A stretch of DNA of 64,000 nt from Castor canadensis (Eukaryota > Chordata > Mammalia > Rodentia > Castoridae): positions 61,818,951-61,882,950 of the forward strand of contig NC_133402.1 of NCBI RefSeq assembly GCF_047511655.1, in the 5' to 3' direction. Positions 1 through 11,500 of this stretch are shown here, in pieces. The notes below the pieces were generated by a model. The model searched no databases. It was not told the DNA's origin and saw only the letters and a list, made by a program, of their open reading frames with translations. Every line of letters starts with the position of its first letter. The first letter of the stretch is position 1. Position numbers and translations under genes: made by a program.

Positions 1-149
1 GCTGGGCAGGTGCTCTACCACTTAAGCCATGCCTCCAGCCATTTTTTGATTTTTTAGTTTTTTGACCCAGAGTCTCCCTATGTAATCCACAAAATCTCCT
101 GCCTTACCTTCCCAAGTGCTGGGATTATAGATGTGGAAGTGAGTGGTAT
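1..149 (-). repeat. SINE, B1-dID-type composite, cut by window edge
   Basis: It reads as the complement of a tRNA/ID-like unit (GTGCTCTACCACTTAAGCC) followed by a B1-like unit (CCCAAGTGCTGGGATTATAG). The 3' part is outside the window. Confidence 0.75.
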
Positions 150-183
150 TTGTTTTTATTTTTGGTAAGACTGGGATTTTTTC

Positions 184-390
184 GTATAGTACTGGGGATA
201 AACCCACGGTTTTGTGCATTGCTAGGCAAGCTCTCTACCACTTGAGCTATAGCTCCAGTCCATTTTGCTTTGGTTATTTTGGAGATGGGGTCTTGTAAAA
301 TATTTGCCCACATTGGTCTCGAACGAAGATCCTCCCAATCTCAGCCTCCCAAGTAGCTAGGATTACAAGCATGAGCCACAGTGCCCAGCT
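184..390 (-). repeat. SINE, B1-dID composite
   Basis: The complement of the ID-like unit (CTCTCTACCACTTGAGC) is joined to the complement of a B1-like unit ending GCCTCCCAAGTAGCTAGG. Confidence 0.8.
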
Positions 391-508
391 GGTATTTGCT
401 TTTACAGAAAGATAACTTTGTTTCTTATTCTGGCTGTCTGGGCGGGCACCTTATTAACTGGAAGGGCACAGTATCTCAAAATAAAATATTTATTGATAAA
501 AAATAAAA

Positions 509-1338
509 AAAGCTAGACATCGATCTACCATTTGATCCAGCAATACCACTCTTGGGGATATACCCAAAAGACTGTTACTCAAGAGGCACCTGCACATCCA
601 TGTTTATTGCGGCACTATTCACAATAGCCAAGTTATGGAAACAGCCAAGATGCTCCAGCACTGACGAATGGATTAAGAAAATGTGGTATCTATACACAAT
701 GGAATTCTATGCAGCCATGAAAAAGAACGAAATGTTATCATTCGCTGGTAAATGGATGGAATTGGAGAACATCATTCTGAGTGAGGTTAGCCTGGCCCAA
801 AAGACCAAAAATCATATGTTCTCCCACATATGTGAACATTAGATCAGGGGCAAACACAACAAGGGGATTGGACTTTGAGCACATGATAAAAGCGAGAGCA
901 CACAAGGGAGGGGTGAGGATAGGTAAGACACCTAAAAAACTAGCTAGCATTTGTTGCCCTTAACGCAGAGAAACTAAAGCAGATACCTTAAAGCAACTGA
1001 GGCCAATAGGAAAAGGGGACCAGGAACTAGAGAAAAGGTGAGATCAAAAAGAATTAACCTAGAAGGTAACACACACGCACAGGAAATCAATGTGAGTCAA
1101 TGCCCTGTATAGCTATCCTTATCTCAACCAGCAAAACCCCTTGTTCCTTCCTATTATTGCTTATATTCTCTCTACAACAAAATTAGAGATAAGGGCAAAA
1201 TAGTTTCTGCTGGGTATTGAGGGGGGGGAGCGGGAGGGGGCGGAGTGGGTGGTAAGGGAGGGGGCGGGGGCAGGGGGGAGAAATGAACCAAGCCTTGTAT
1301 GCACATATGAATAATAAAAGAAAAATGAAAAAAAAAAG
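509..1338 (+). mobile_element. L1 3' end (5'-truncated, young family)
   Basis: It starts in the last part of ORF2 ([15 protein letters not shown] region), runs through the ORF2 stop at about 840, then the 3' UTR with a G-rich polypurine tract at 1218-1280, and ends in an A-tail. It is nearly identical to the L1 3' end at 11735-12550, so both belong to one recent family. It inserted next to the older L1 piece that begins at 1339. Confidence 0.9.
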
Positions 1339-1460
1339 GCTTCTGCACAGCAAAGGAAAAGCACAAGGGATTCATGTCCAGAATATACAAAGAACCCAAA
1401 ATATGAAACACGTATAATTCAGTCAATAAATGGGCAGATGAACAGACACTTCAAAAGAAG
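1339..1460 (+). mobile_element. Old L1 ORF2 fragment, left part
   Basis: This holds decayed L1 ORF2 sequence (CTTCTGCACAGCAAAGG ... CAATAAATGGGCAGATGAAC). The same element resumes at 6626 after the provirus, so the provirus inserted into it. Confidence 0.8.
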
Positions 1461-1785
1461 TGTCACAGGAGGCTCTGACAGAGACAGGGCACCAAATCTT
1501 TCGGGAAGCAAGTTTATTAAGCAAGCTGGCAGGACTTGTGTCCAAAGGCTGAGCCCCAAGAACAAAGGGGGCTTTCCTTATTTACACTTAGAGCATACTA
1601 CAGAAATGGGGGGGTGGGTACAGCGTATCCCATACTAGTCACATGTCATTTCATTGGCTGCTTTAACCTCTGGGGCGAGGTGACCCTCCTCTGGTCTCCA
1701 GGTAACACTCCCCAACTCTGGTTTTCCTTTGTGTCCCTGTAGCACTTATTACTCTCTCTTCCCCCTTCTCTGCCTTCCTGCCACA
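1461..1785 (-). repeat. Provirus 3' LTR
   Basis: Same termini as the partner (TGTGGCAGGAAGGC...), with the polyadenylation signal GCTTAATAAACTTGC near 1510-1525. It is about 14 bases shorter than the other LTR, through small indels. Confidence 0.85.
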
Positions 1786-1796
1786 TTCCCCCCTTT
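1786..1796 (-). other. Provirus polypurine tract
   Basis: The minus strand reads AAAGGGGGGAA directly before the TG that starts the 3' LTR, the expected place for plus-strand priming. Confidence 0.75.
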
Positions 1797-2849
1797 GATG
1801 CTCAGACCCACTTCTGGGTCAAAGAGCATCATCTTGATGAAGACCGCAGTACCAGGGGATCAGGCAGGGTGATACCAGGCATGCTCTAAAACAAGGAACG
1901 TCCCTATTTAAGGTCTTGAACCCAACTAGGGAACCAGCCCTGAACAGGTCATTGGGACTCCATTCCTTCCAGGTCTGCACATTTTCAAGCTCTTGCAAGC
2001 TTGGGAAGTTAGCCAGTGAGTGGGGTTGGGGCTCCATGTAATTGGGAGCCCCCCATCACTGAGTCTCCTGAATAGTGTCATTGTAAAACTTTTGTCCCAA
2101 GCAGATCAAGTCCCTACCGGGTTGGAGAATTGGTCTTTTGGATGGGAAATACAGTAATTCCCAATAATGGAGGTTTTTAGGAGCCAAACGCTTTCCTCGC
2201 GGCTTGGGGAGTGGTTTCATTAAAGGGCTCCTGTGGGTTTAGCTCTTTTGCTCCCATGCCCAATGGTCTGTCATATTCGTTCCCCACAAACATAACACGA
2301 AGTCACACTCAGTGTTTGGGTTATGGACTCAGCTGTGAGAGGAACAGGTTTTTGTTTTTAACTGAGAAGGGAAAGTCACTTTGAGGAGCTCTCATGCATG
2401 ATCATGATGAGTTGAAAACACAGCAAAGTACCAGGGTCTGTTTCCTTTTCACTGATTAAAATGTCAAACTCGTTTTGGTTTTTTTGTAACTTTTTAGCCT
2501 GTTTCATTGAGGTTGAAAATTTTATGTGAGGTATGGACCTCCCCTTTTAGTCAAGTTACCCACCTTTCACAACCCCAGTAAGGGCAGTTGAGTTGTTCAT
2601 AGCACACACAACCGGATGTCCCACTGTTATCTTTGGGGCATATAAACTTGTCATCCAACCTGTAGGTCCTTTCCCAGGCGAGCCCCTCACAGTTGCCCTA
2701 AGGCCTGGTGTTTTTGGCTATTGCGGCACACACATCACATATATGGACACAGATTGTTGGGATCATTAACCCCGGTGTGGTTAATGAGCTTCCCAGTGCT
2801 GGTGAAGCTTCGGACCTCTGGCCATTGCCCCCAAGGGTGATAGATGGGG

Positions 2850-3287
2850 TTAAAACAGATGATACCGACTGTCATGAGAGCACACTAAGTAGGTGGTATG
2901 GCTATGGGTGCGTGACCCAACAATGGCACCTGCACAGGAATAATAAGTATGGAAAACCAGAGCTTTAGTAACAGAACTCCCCGCTTGGGTAGTGTGCATG
3001 CATGAGCCACAGTCCAAAGCCTGGGGGTCCCCAGCTAGAGAGCTGGCCAAGATTAGCAAGAAGAATGCATGGAGTGGACTCATCCTCAAAGGTGAGATGG
3101 GCGACTCCTCAAGCTTCCGCCTCCGCTTCCAGAGTGACAACAGCAGGGCTGATGTCTCGTCGTCCTTGGTCTCCCGTTGTCTCCTGGGAAGCGGGGTCCT
3201 GTCAGGGATGGGCGCAGGCATTCCGAAGGGTGATCTTGCATGGTGAGGCTGGGTCAGGGATGCACTGCCATTTAAGGAAGGCTGCAT
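2850..3287 (-). pseudogene. Provirus env remnant (N-terminal part)
   Basis: A 145-codon minus-strand frame holds a hydrophobic signal-like stretch (LHAFFLLILASSLAG), preceded by a basic region and followed by a cysteine-containing segment (ALDCGSC). Position after integrase supports env. It stops early, and the rest of env down to 1797 is not open. Confidence 0.6.
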
Positions 3288-3402
3288 TCACTTGGCTGTG
3301 GCGGATCCAGGGAATGAGGTCTGCTACCTTAACTATGTGGGGGTGAACAAAACACCAGTAAAAGGGCCCCTCCAGTGGGGCTTTCGGGGCTGAACATTGC
3401 AC
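3202..3402 (-). pseudogene. Provirus pol remnant: integrase C-terminus
   Basis: The short minus-strand frame with KVADLIPWIRHSQVNAA corresponds to the C-terminal end of gammaretroviral integrase. It overlaps the start of the next remnant, as pol and env do in this group. Confidence 0.65.
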
Positions 3403-3824
3403 TCCTTTACTGAAACAGCAGCCCCTGGTTTATAAGGGTGCGTGGGAGTTGTCAGGCTAATGGGAGTCTCTCCCTTTCCCAGTCACTGATTTTTGAGAGA
3501 GTGAACCCAAGGGCCTGTATCTGCTGTCTCGGGTTGAGGTCACCTATTCCCTTAAGGTCCCCTCACAGGCCCTTGACTAAAGGGGTGGACACCCAAAATA
3601 ATTTCAAAAGGGGAGAGACCCATCTGTTTGGGTCTAATCCTGAACAAGGCTGTGGGCAGTAACTGATTCCATACTACGTGGGTCCCCTGGCATAGTTTTT
3701 CCAATTGTCATTTTAGAGTCCTGTTCATATGTTTTATTTTTCCTAAACTCTGGGGGCAGTAGGCCTTGTGCGGTTTTTAAGTTATTTTTAATCTCTTAGC
3801 CATTAACTGTCACCTCAGCCACAA

Positions 3825-4384
3825 AAGCCGGCCCATTGTCTGACCCGATAGACACAGGTGTTTTGAATTGAGGAATAATTTCCTTTAACAGGCACCTGGC
3901 CACTTCTTGGGCTTTCTCAGTCTGAGTGGGGAAGGCTTTCACCATCCTGAGAAGGTGTAGACAAACACCAGGAAGTATTTACATCTTGGCCCTTGTTGGG
4001 GATTGTTTCTGGCACACAGACTGCACCTCTCACATACTGTCTTACTTATGTTGGAGAACTTGGGGTCATAAAAATGCTGGGCCAAGGTGGTCCTGAGAGC
4101 TGTCTGCCCTGAGTGAGTTCCTCCATGGAACTGCTTGACAAATGTGGGAGCCAGTGACTTAGGTATGGCAATGCAGCCATCAGTAAACTTCCAACATCTG
4201 TCTGGTAGAAAATTTCCTCCTTCATTCTCAAGCCAAGCCTGTTTTTGTGAAGTATACTATGGGTCCCATTCAGATAAGGGGCAGGAAACAAGGCAGCTGC
4301 CAGTGAGGCTGAGGTTTGTCCTTCTGTGAGGGCTGCTCGCTTGGCTTTCCTATCAGCCTTTTGGTTTCCCTGAACAGCTGTCAT
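3825..4384 (-). pseudogene. Provirus pol remnant: RNase H end and integrase
   Basis: The minus strand shows an RNase H C-terminal piece (GNQKADRKAKRAAL) at 4370-4320, an integrase zinc-binding pattern (FHGGTH at 4113-4130 and CERC further on), and a core motif SDNGPAF at 3825-3846 that carries one catalytic Asp. A stop follows soon after (VTVNG then stop). Several frameshifts and stops make it a pseudogene. Confidence 0.8.
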
Positions 4385-4874
4385 CTGTCCCTTCTGGTGC
4401 CCTCAGCAGTGCATGGCCACTCACTTAGGGGCCCATACAGCTGCTAGTAATTTTAGAATTTTTTTTGTCCATATTTAACACGTTTTTTCCCAAGTTAAAG
4501 GTTTCAATTGGCAGTGGTCGTGTTTCAGTGACAACATCCAGAGTCATCACTGTGTATTCAGCAAAACGTATGCCATCCTGGACAAAGAGTTACCATCCAT
4601 AAACTACTCAGTGTCCAGATGACTAATGGGCTGGTTGGTCAAGACTGGCCGGCTGGAGAACACTTTATCCATAATCTCTAAACAGTCAGCTCCAAGGGGC
4701 CTGAATCAGCCCCTAATAGGGTGGCTGGGTTTAGAGTCTTAACAACCTCTCACCGGACGTGTGGCTTTTCACATAGCATGCTTTGATATTTGACCATTTG
4801 GGACTTTGTCAACAAATAATTTTCTTTATATTCTGTGAGTTTTTGTCTCAAAGTAAGTTTGTCTGCTTCAGCCA

Positions 4875-5156
4875 TCAAGACAGCAGTGGCTGCCAGGACA
4901 CACAGACAGGGTGGCCAGCCGGGGGAAACGGCATGAAGTTGCTTTGGTAAATAGGGCACCAGGTGGTGCAGGATCCTAGCAGCTGGGTCAGGACTCCTAC
5001 AGTTCCCAGTCTCTCGTATACAAATAGGACGAAGGGCTTTATCACATCAGGCAAGCCCAAAGCAGGGGCATTTGTGAGTGCCCTCTTAATGTCTTTAAAG
5101 GCCTTTTCTTGCTCCTCTCCCCATACCATGGATTCCTCCCTGCTTTGTGGCTTCAT
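4875..5156 (-). pseudogene. Provirus pol remnant: end of reverse transcriptase
   Basis: A 93-codon open piece contains [11 protein letters not shown] and [13 protein letters not shown], the segment between the reverse transcriptase palm and RNase H in gammaretroviral pol. The catalytic part upstream is missing. The next piece downstream (4959-4750) is in another frame. Confidence 0.8.
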
Positions 5157-5369
5157 AAAGGGGTTTGCTGAGAGACAGTAATTGGGATCCAGATCCTGCA
5201 GAAACCTGCAGCTCCTAGAAATTCTCTAATCTGTACAGCGGCACATAAAGGAGGCAGGAACTCCTCGGAGTCCCCACTAATATGGGTTTCTCTGGCTTTT
5301 TACATTTTTCCCTGTACTTTGAAGCTGCTGCTGCCCTGGCTATCATAACCCTACCTGCTGTCTCTAGAT

Positions 5370-5620
5370 GGGGCTTTAGCCACGAGGGCTGACTAAGGAC
5401 TGCATCCTGCCAGCAGTCAACGTAAGGAACCATCTGGGTGTTCCAGGCTCCCCTACAACCACTTCAAAAACTCTCTTGACTATGACCTGATCTAATGACC
5501 CCTCCAAGGGCCACCCTACATACACCAAAAGCAGGCCAGTCTATTTCATAGAAGTTTCTAAGCTTGCCAGGAGTCGGTTTGACCCAGTAATCTCCATTAA
5601 ATCCCTCTTAAAGTTTTTAA
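5370..5620 (-). pseudogene. Provirus gag (matrix) remnant
   Basis: The minus-strand frames contain short gag-matrix-like pieces, for example the stretch around 5433-5380 (VPYVDCWQDAVLSQPSWLKP), broken by frameshifts. The rest of gag is not recognisable; the sequence passes quickly to the end of reverse transcriptase, so a large internal deletion is inferred. Confidence 0.5.
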
Positions 5621-6261
5621 GCATGCATTCTAGGGAGTGGTGTTGCTCTGACCTCCTGCTATTCCTCCATTTGCCAGATGTCTAGACAGAGACAAAGATG
5701 GAAGGGACTCATTTCATCCATCTCCAGCTGCTTCCCTCACAAGAATTTAGGCATCTCTTGGCCATAGTGAGTATGTATAAGCCCTGAACCCAAGGCCCTG
5801 TTAGGGCTCACCCTAAACCGTATGAGTTCACTGCAGACCTGTGGATTGGGACTCTGACTCGCTTCGTAACCAGGCTACGTCTCAGGCTCGCACTTTCACA
5901 CACTCTCACATAGCACAGTACTTCCCTTCCATCCCACTCCCTGAACCTGAAAGACATGGTTTTACCCCCAAAAGGTGGTTACTCAGGTGCCTTTGAGAGT
6001 TGATCACACTCCCCTTCTGCCTCCTGAGGCAGGCCTCAATTTGAACCCGGGTTCTTACCAATCTGATGAGTGGGGCTCCCAGGTTGGTTCCCAAGCCCTT
6101 CCATGTTCCTTTGTGCAACCAGAACTTGCCTGCTCCACTCGCCAGGAGAGAGGCTCCCTCCCCCAGATCAACACGGTCCAGTGGCACGTGACAGGGGCAG
6201 CTCTCCTGGCGGGACAGGGACATTGAGCTGGAGACAAGGAGGTGAAAACATCACCCTCCAA

Positions 6262-6279
6262 ATCCTGGGCAGGCCCCTA
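6262..6279 (-). other. Degenerate primer-binding site, tRNA-Pro type
   Basis: The minus strand reads TAGGGGCCTGCCCAGGAT, matching 13 of 18 positions of the proline-tRNA primer site used by murine-type gammaretroviruses. It is followed by TTGGAGG, as in that group. It lies seven bases inside the LTR edge, more than usual. Confidence 0.6.
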
Positions 6280-6286
6280 GAAATAT

Positions 6287-6625
6287 TGCAGGAGGCTCAG
6301 ACAGAGACTGAGAGGGCACCAGAGCTTTCAGGAAGTGAGTTTATTAAGCAAGCCTGCAGCAACTCATAGACTCAAGTCCAAAGGCTGAGCCCTGAGAACA
6401 AAGGGGGCTTTTTAAATATGCCATTTAGAGCAGGTTACAGAAATGTGTGCTATGGTTTGTCCCATACATGATCACATGTCATTTCATCGGTCACTCTAAC
6501 CTCTGGGGAAAGGTGACCCTTCTCTGGTCTCCAGGTAATGTTCCCCAACTCCGGTTTTTGTTTGTTTGTTTGTTTCACTGTAGCATTCATTAATCTCCCT
6601 TCCTCCTCCCTGCCTTCCTGCCACA
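6287..6625 (-). repeat. Provirus 5' LTR
   Basis: On the minus strand it begins TGTGGCAGGAAGGCAG and ends in CA. A polyadenylation signal (TTAATAAACTCAC) marks the R region near 6330. It is clearly diverged from the partner LTR, so the insertion is old. Confidence 0.85.
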
Positions 6626-7340
6626 GAAGTAGTGTAAATAACCCATAAATACATGAAGAAAAGGCTCAGCATCTTAAGCCATCAGGAAAACGCAAATCAA
6701 AACCACACTGAGATTTCATCTCACCCCAGTCAGAATGCCTGTCATCAAAAAGTAAAGCAAATGCTGGTGAGGACACGTGGGGAAGGGAACCCTTGTATGC
6801 TGTAGATCAGAGCATGGGTTAGTGAAGCCACTGTGAGGTCTGCACAGAAACTCCTCCAAACACTCAAACTCAGACTACCGCATGGTCCAGGTCTCACACT
6901 CGGGCACACACCTGAAGGACTCAGGCACACACCATAGACCCCTGCTCGCCCATGTTTCACGCATCGCTGTTCACAACAGGCAAGCCATGGGAGCAGCCTA
7001 GGTGTCCATTAACAGATGAATGGATAAAGAAAATGGGATGTACACACAATGGAGTGTTATTCAGCCATAAAGAAGAACAAAATTGTGTCATTTGCAGGAA
7101 AATGGGTGGAAGTGGAGAGCACCATGTTAAGGGAAATAAGCCAGAGTCAGAAAGACAAACATCACGTGTTCTCTCATAATCTAAAGGAAAAAAGTGATCA
7201 TGAAAATATTAGAAAAAAGAAGGGGAGGGTGAAACATAAGGGTAGTAAGAGGATGAGTGTAATCAGAGTAAGTTACATGCTTATATGAAATGTTATAATG
7301 AAACCTGTTATTTTGTACAATTAATATGCACTAATTTTTT
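6626..7340 (+). mobile_element. Old L1, right part (ORF2 end and 3' UTR)
   Basis: It continues the element seen at 1339-1460: CAAATCAAAACCACACTGAG, then ORF2 C-terminal sequence (MECYSAIKKNKIVSFAGKW at 7049-7105), then an AT-rich 3' UTR and a weak tail. It is much more diverged than the L1s at 8.5-14.5 kb. Confidence 0.85.
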
Positions 7341-7590
7341 TTTCAAAAGAAAGAAATAGAGACAATTCCCTGCTCTGATCTGTAAACTGCCGAAAGTCAA
7401 AACCAACCCAGTCTCACCCTTGACAGAGAGACAAGGCCATGATTCTCACCTGGAGACATTTACTGTCTGAGATTTTTGTATTAATGTGAGGTTTTTTGAA
7501 ATTTGGGGAACACTTGACTAGGAGCTAAAGTAAATTCCAAATCTTAACCCCAAGTCTCAGTTCTAAACTACATCAGAATTACATGTGAGT

Positions 7591-7908
7591 GGACCAAGTG
7601 CAGTGGCTCATGGATGTAATCAAAGCTGCTTGGGAAGAGGAGATCAGGAGGATCACAGTTTGAAACCAGTCTGTTCAAACTGTTAGCAAGACCTCCTCTC
7701 AACAAACAGAGCCGGGTGTGGTGGTACACACCCATCATTCCATCTACTCAGGAGGCTTAGGTAGGAGGATCACCGTCTGGCCCTAGGCAAAAAGCAGAAG
7801 ACCCTATCTGAAAAATAACATAAAGCCAAGGACTGGAGGCATGGCTTAAGTGATAGAGCACTTGCCTACAAAGTGCAAGGCCCTGAGTTCAAGCCCCCAA
7901 AAAAGAAA
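7591..7908 (+). repeat. SINE, trimer B1-B1-dID
   Basis: Two B1-like units (second begins AGCCGGGTGTGGTGG) are followed by the linker GAAAAATAAC and an ID-like unit (GGCTTAAGTGATAGAGCACTT). Confidence 0.8.
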
Positions 7909-8027
7909 TTACAGGTAAGAGTAATAGAGGGGATGAACATATCCAAAGTATAGGACAATGAAACCCACCACGCTGTACAACGAAAATACCCTAACAAAAG
8001 GAGTGGGGAAGTGACATAGAAAAGCAG

Positions 8028-8107
8028 CTGGGTTGTAGCTTGGTGAGAGGGAGCTTGCCTAGCACACACCAGGCCCAGGCTTTGACCCCCCCCCAGCACC
8101 CCAAAAA
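8028..8107 (+). repeat. SINE, ID-like monomer
   Basis: It has a degraded tRNA-like A box and B box (GGGAGCTTGCCTAGCACAC ... CTTTGACCCCC) and a CCAGCACCCCAAAAA end. Confidence 0.65.
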
Positions 8108-8169
8108 GCACTTCCTCCTCAGTGCAGATCTCAGGGGGAGAAGGAGGACAGACAAAAGGACCCATGCCT

Positions 8170-8463
8170 CCAGCTTTAGTTATTTTTTGCTTTATTTCTT
8201 TATCCTTTTCATTTTTAGTTACTTTTTGCTTTAGTTATTTTTCAGGCAGGGTCTCTTGTTTTTGCCTGGCCTGCCTTGGATCTCGACCCTCCTATCTCTG
8301 CCTCCCAAGTAGCTGGGAATACAAAGCATGACACCACCCCTGATTTATTGGTTGAGATGGGGTCTTGCTAACGTTTTGCCTAGGCTGGCCTCAAACCACA
8401 ATCCTCCTGATCTCAGCCTCCTGAGTAGCTAAGGTTACAGGCATGAACCACCATACCCAGCTC
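8170..8463 (-). repeat. SINE, two B1-like units, minus strand
   Basis: The complement of two tandem B1-like units is seen: GCCTCCCAAGTAGCTGGG and, 105 bases on, GCCTCCTGAGTAGCTAAGG. The ID-like unit is reduced to TTTAGTTATTTTT-type linker. Confidence 0.7.
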
Positions 8464-8569
8464 AGTTTTACAGATTTCTTGTAACTCCTCCAAGGCTAAG
8501 GAGGAGCTTTCTTTTTTTTTAATTGTTTTATTATTCATATGTGCATACAAGGCTTGGGTCAAAAAGGAA

Positions 8570-11500
8570 ATAATAATCATCAATCTGTACGCACCCAATG
8601 TCAATGCACCCAATTTCATCAAACATACCCTGAAAGACCTAAAAGCATATATAAATGCCAACACAGTGGTTGTGGGAGACTTTAACACTCCATTATCATC
8701 AATAGATAGGTCATCCAAACAAAAACTCAATAAAGAAATCCAAGATCTAAAATATGCAATAGATCAAGTGGACCTAGTAGATGTCTACAGAACATTTCAT
8801 CCAACCTCTACACAATATGCATTCTTCTCAGCAGCCCATGGAACCTTCTCCAAAATAGATCATATCCTAGGGCACAAAGCAAGCCTCAGCAAATATAAGA
8901 AAATAGAAATAATACCGTGCATACTATCTGACCACAATGCAATAAAAGTAGAACTCAACAACAAAAGTAAAGACAAAAAACATGCAAACAGCTGGAAACT
9001 AAATAACTCATTACTTAATGAAGAGTGGATCATCGATGCAATAAAAGAGGAAATTAAAAAGTTCCTGGAAGTCAATGAAAATGAAAACACAACCTACCGG
9101 AACCTATGGGACACAGCTAAGGCAGTCCTGAGAGGAAAGTTTATAGCCATGAGTGCATATATTAAAAAGATTGAAAGATCCCAAATCAATGACCTAATGA
9201 TACATCTCAAACTCCTAGAAAAACAAGAACAAGCAAATCCCAAAACAAATAGAAGGAGAGAAATAATAAAAATAAGAGCTGAAATCAACGAAATAGAAAC
9301 CAAAAAAAACCATACAAAGAATTAATGAAACAAAAAGTTCGTTCTTTGAAAAAATAAACAAGATCGATAGACCCCTGGCAAACCTGACTAAAATGAGGAG
9401 AGAAAAAACCCAAATTAGTAGAATCAGGAATGCAAAAGGGGAGATAACAACAAACACCATGGAAGTCCAGGAAATCTTCAGAGACTACTTTGAGAACCTA
9501 TATTCAAATAAATTTGAAAATCTAAAAGAAATGGACAGATTTCTAGATACATATGATCATCCAAAACTGAACCAAGAGGAAATTAATCACCTGAATAGAC
9601 CTATAACACAAAATGAAATTGAAGCAGCAATCAAGAGTCTCCCCAAAAAGAAAAGTCCAGGACCTGATGGATTCTCTGCTGAATTCTATCAGACCTTTAA
9701 AGAAGAACTGATACCAACCCTCCTTAAACTGTTCCATGAAATAGAAAGGGAAGGAAAACTGCCAAACACATTTTATGAAGCCAGTATTACACTTATCCCA
9801 AAACCAGGCAAAGACACCTCCAAAAAGGAGAACTATAGGCCAATCTCCTTAATGAACATTGATGCAAAAATCCTCAACAAAATAATGGCAAATCGAATTC
9901 AGCAACACATCAAAAAGATTATTCACCACGACCAGGTAGGCTTCATCCCAGGGATGCAGGGGTGGTTCAACATACGAAAATCAATAAACGTAATAAACCA
10001 CATTAACAGAAGCAAAGACAAAAACCACTTGATCATCTCAATAGATGCAGAAAAAGCCTTTGATAAGATCCAACATCATTTCATGATAAAAGCTCTAAGA
10101 AAACTAGGAATAGAAGGAAAGTTCCTCAACATTATAAAAGCTATATATGACAAACCTACAGCCAGCATTATACTTAATGGAGAAAAACTGAAACCATTCC
10201 CTCTAAAATCAGGAACCAGACAAGGATGCCCACTATCTCCACTCCTATTCAACATAGTACTGGAATTCCTAGCCAGAGCAATTAGGCAAGAAGAAGGAAT
10301 AAAAGGAATACAAATAGGTAAAGAAACTGTCAAAATATCCCTATTTGCAGACGACATGATCCTATACCTTAAAGACCCAAAAAACTCTACTCAGAAGCTT
10401 CTAGACATCATCAATAGCTATAGCAAGGTAGCAGGATATAAAATCAACATAGAAAAATCATTAGCATTTCTATACACTAACAATGAACAAACGGAAAAAG
10501 AATATATGAAAACAATTCCATTTACAATAGCCTCAAAAAAAATCAAATACCTAGGTGTAAACCTAACAAAAGATGTGAAAGACCTCTACAAGGAAAACTA
10601 TACACCTCTGAAGAAAGAGATTGAGGAAGACTATAGAAAGTGGAGAGATCTCCCATGCTCATGGATTGGTAGAATCAACATGGTAAAAATGTCGATACTC
10701 CCCAAAGTAATCTACATGTTTAATGCAATTCCCATCAAAATTCCAATGACATTCATTAAAGACATTGAAAAATCTACTGTGAAATTTATATGGAAACACA
10801 AGAGGCCACGAATAGCCAAGGCAATACTCAGTCAAAAGAACAATGCTGGAGGTATCACAATACCTGACTTCAAACTATATTACAAAGCAATAACAATAAA
10901 AACAGCATGGTACTGGCACAAAAACAGACATGAAGACCAGTGGAACAGAATAGAGGATCCAGATATGAAGCCACACAACTATAACCAACTTGTCTTTGGC
11001 AAAGGAGCTAAAAATATACGATGGAGAAATAGCAGCCTCTTCAACAAAAACTGCTGGGAAAACTGGTTAGCAGTCTGCAAAAAACTGAAACTAGATCCAT
11101 GTATATCACCCTATACCAAGATTAACTCAAAATGGATCAAGGATCTTCATATCAGACCCCAAACTCTTAAGTTGATACAAGAAAGAGTAGGAAATACTCT
11201 GGAGTTAGTAGGTATAGGTAAGAACTTTCTCAATGAAACCCCAGCAGCACAGCAACTAAGAGATAGCATAGATAAATGGGACCTCATAAAACTAAAAAGC
11301 TTCTGTTCATCAAAAGAAATGGTCTCTAAACTGAAGAGAACACCCACAGAGTGGGAGAAAATATTTGCCAATTATACATCAGACAAAGGACTGATAACCA
11401 GAATATACAGGGAACTTAAAAAACTAAATTCCCCCAAAACTAATGAACCAATAAAGAAATGGGCATGTGAACTAAACAGAACTTTCTCAAAAGAAGAAAT

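Larger units (their letters stand above)
1461..6625 (-). mobile_element. Gammaretrovirus-like provirus (class I ERV), defective
   Basis: Two related LTRs flank an internal region read on the minus strand. GAAG is duplicated at 1457-1460 and 6626-6629, a 4-bp target duplication. In minus-strand order I see a primer-binding-like site (6262-6279), gag matrix-like remnants (about 5620-5370), the end of reverse transcriptase (5156-4875), RNase H and integrase pieces (4384-3200), an env start with signal peptide (about 3200-2850), degenerate env, a polypurine tract and the 3' LTR. The internal part is about 4.5 kb, so most of gag, protease and reverse transcriptase are absent. Frames are broken by many stops; it cannot encode a virus. 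Confidence 0.9.

Noticed and set aside
4135..4329. Plus-strand frame inside the provirus
   Set aside because: It is the shadow of the minus-strand RNase H and integrase remnant.
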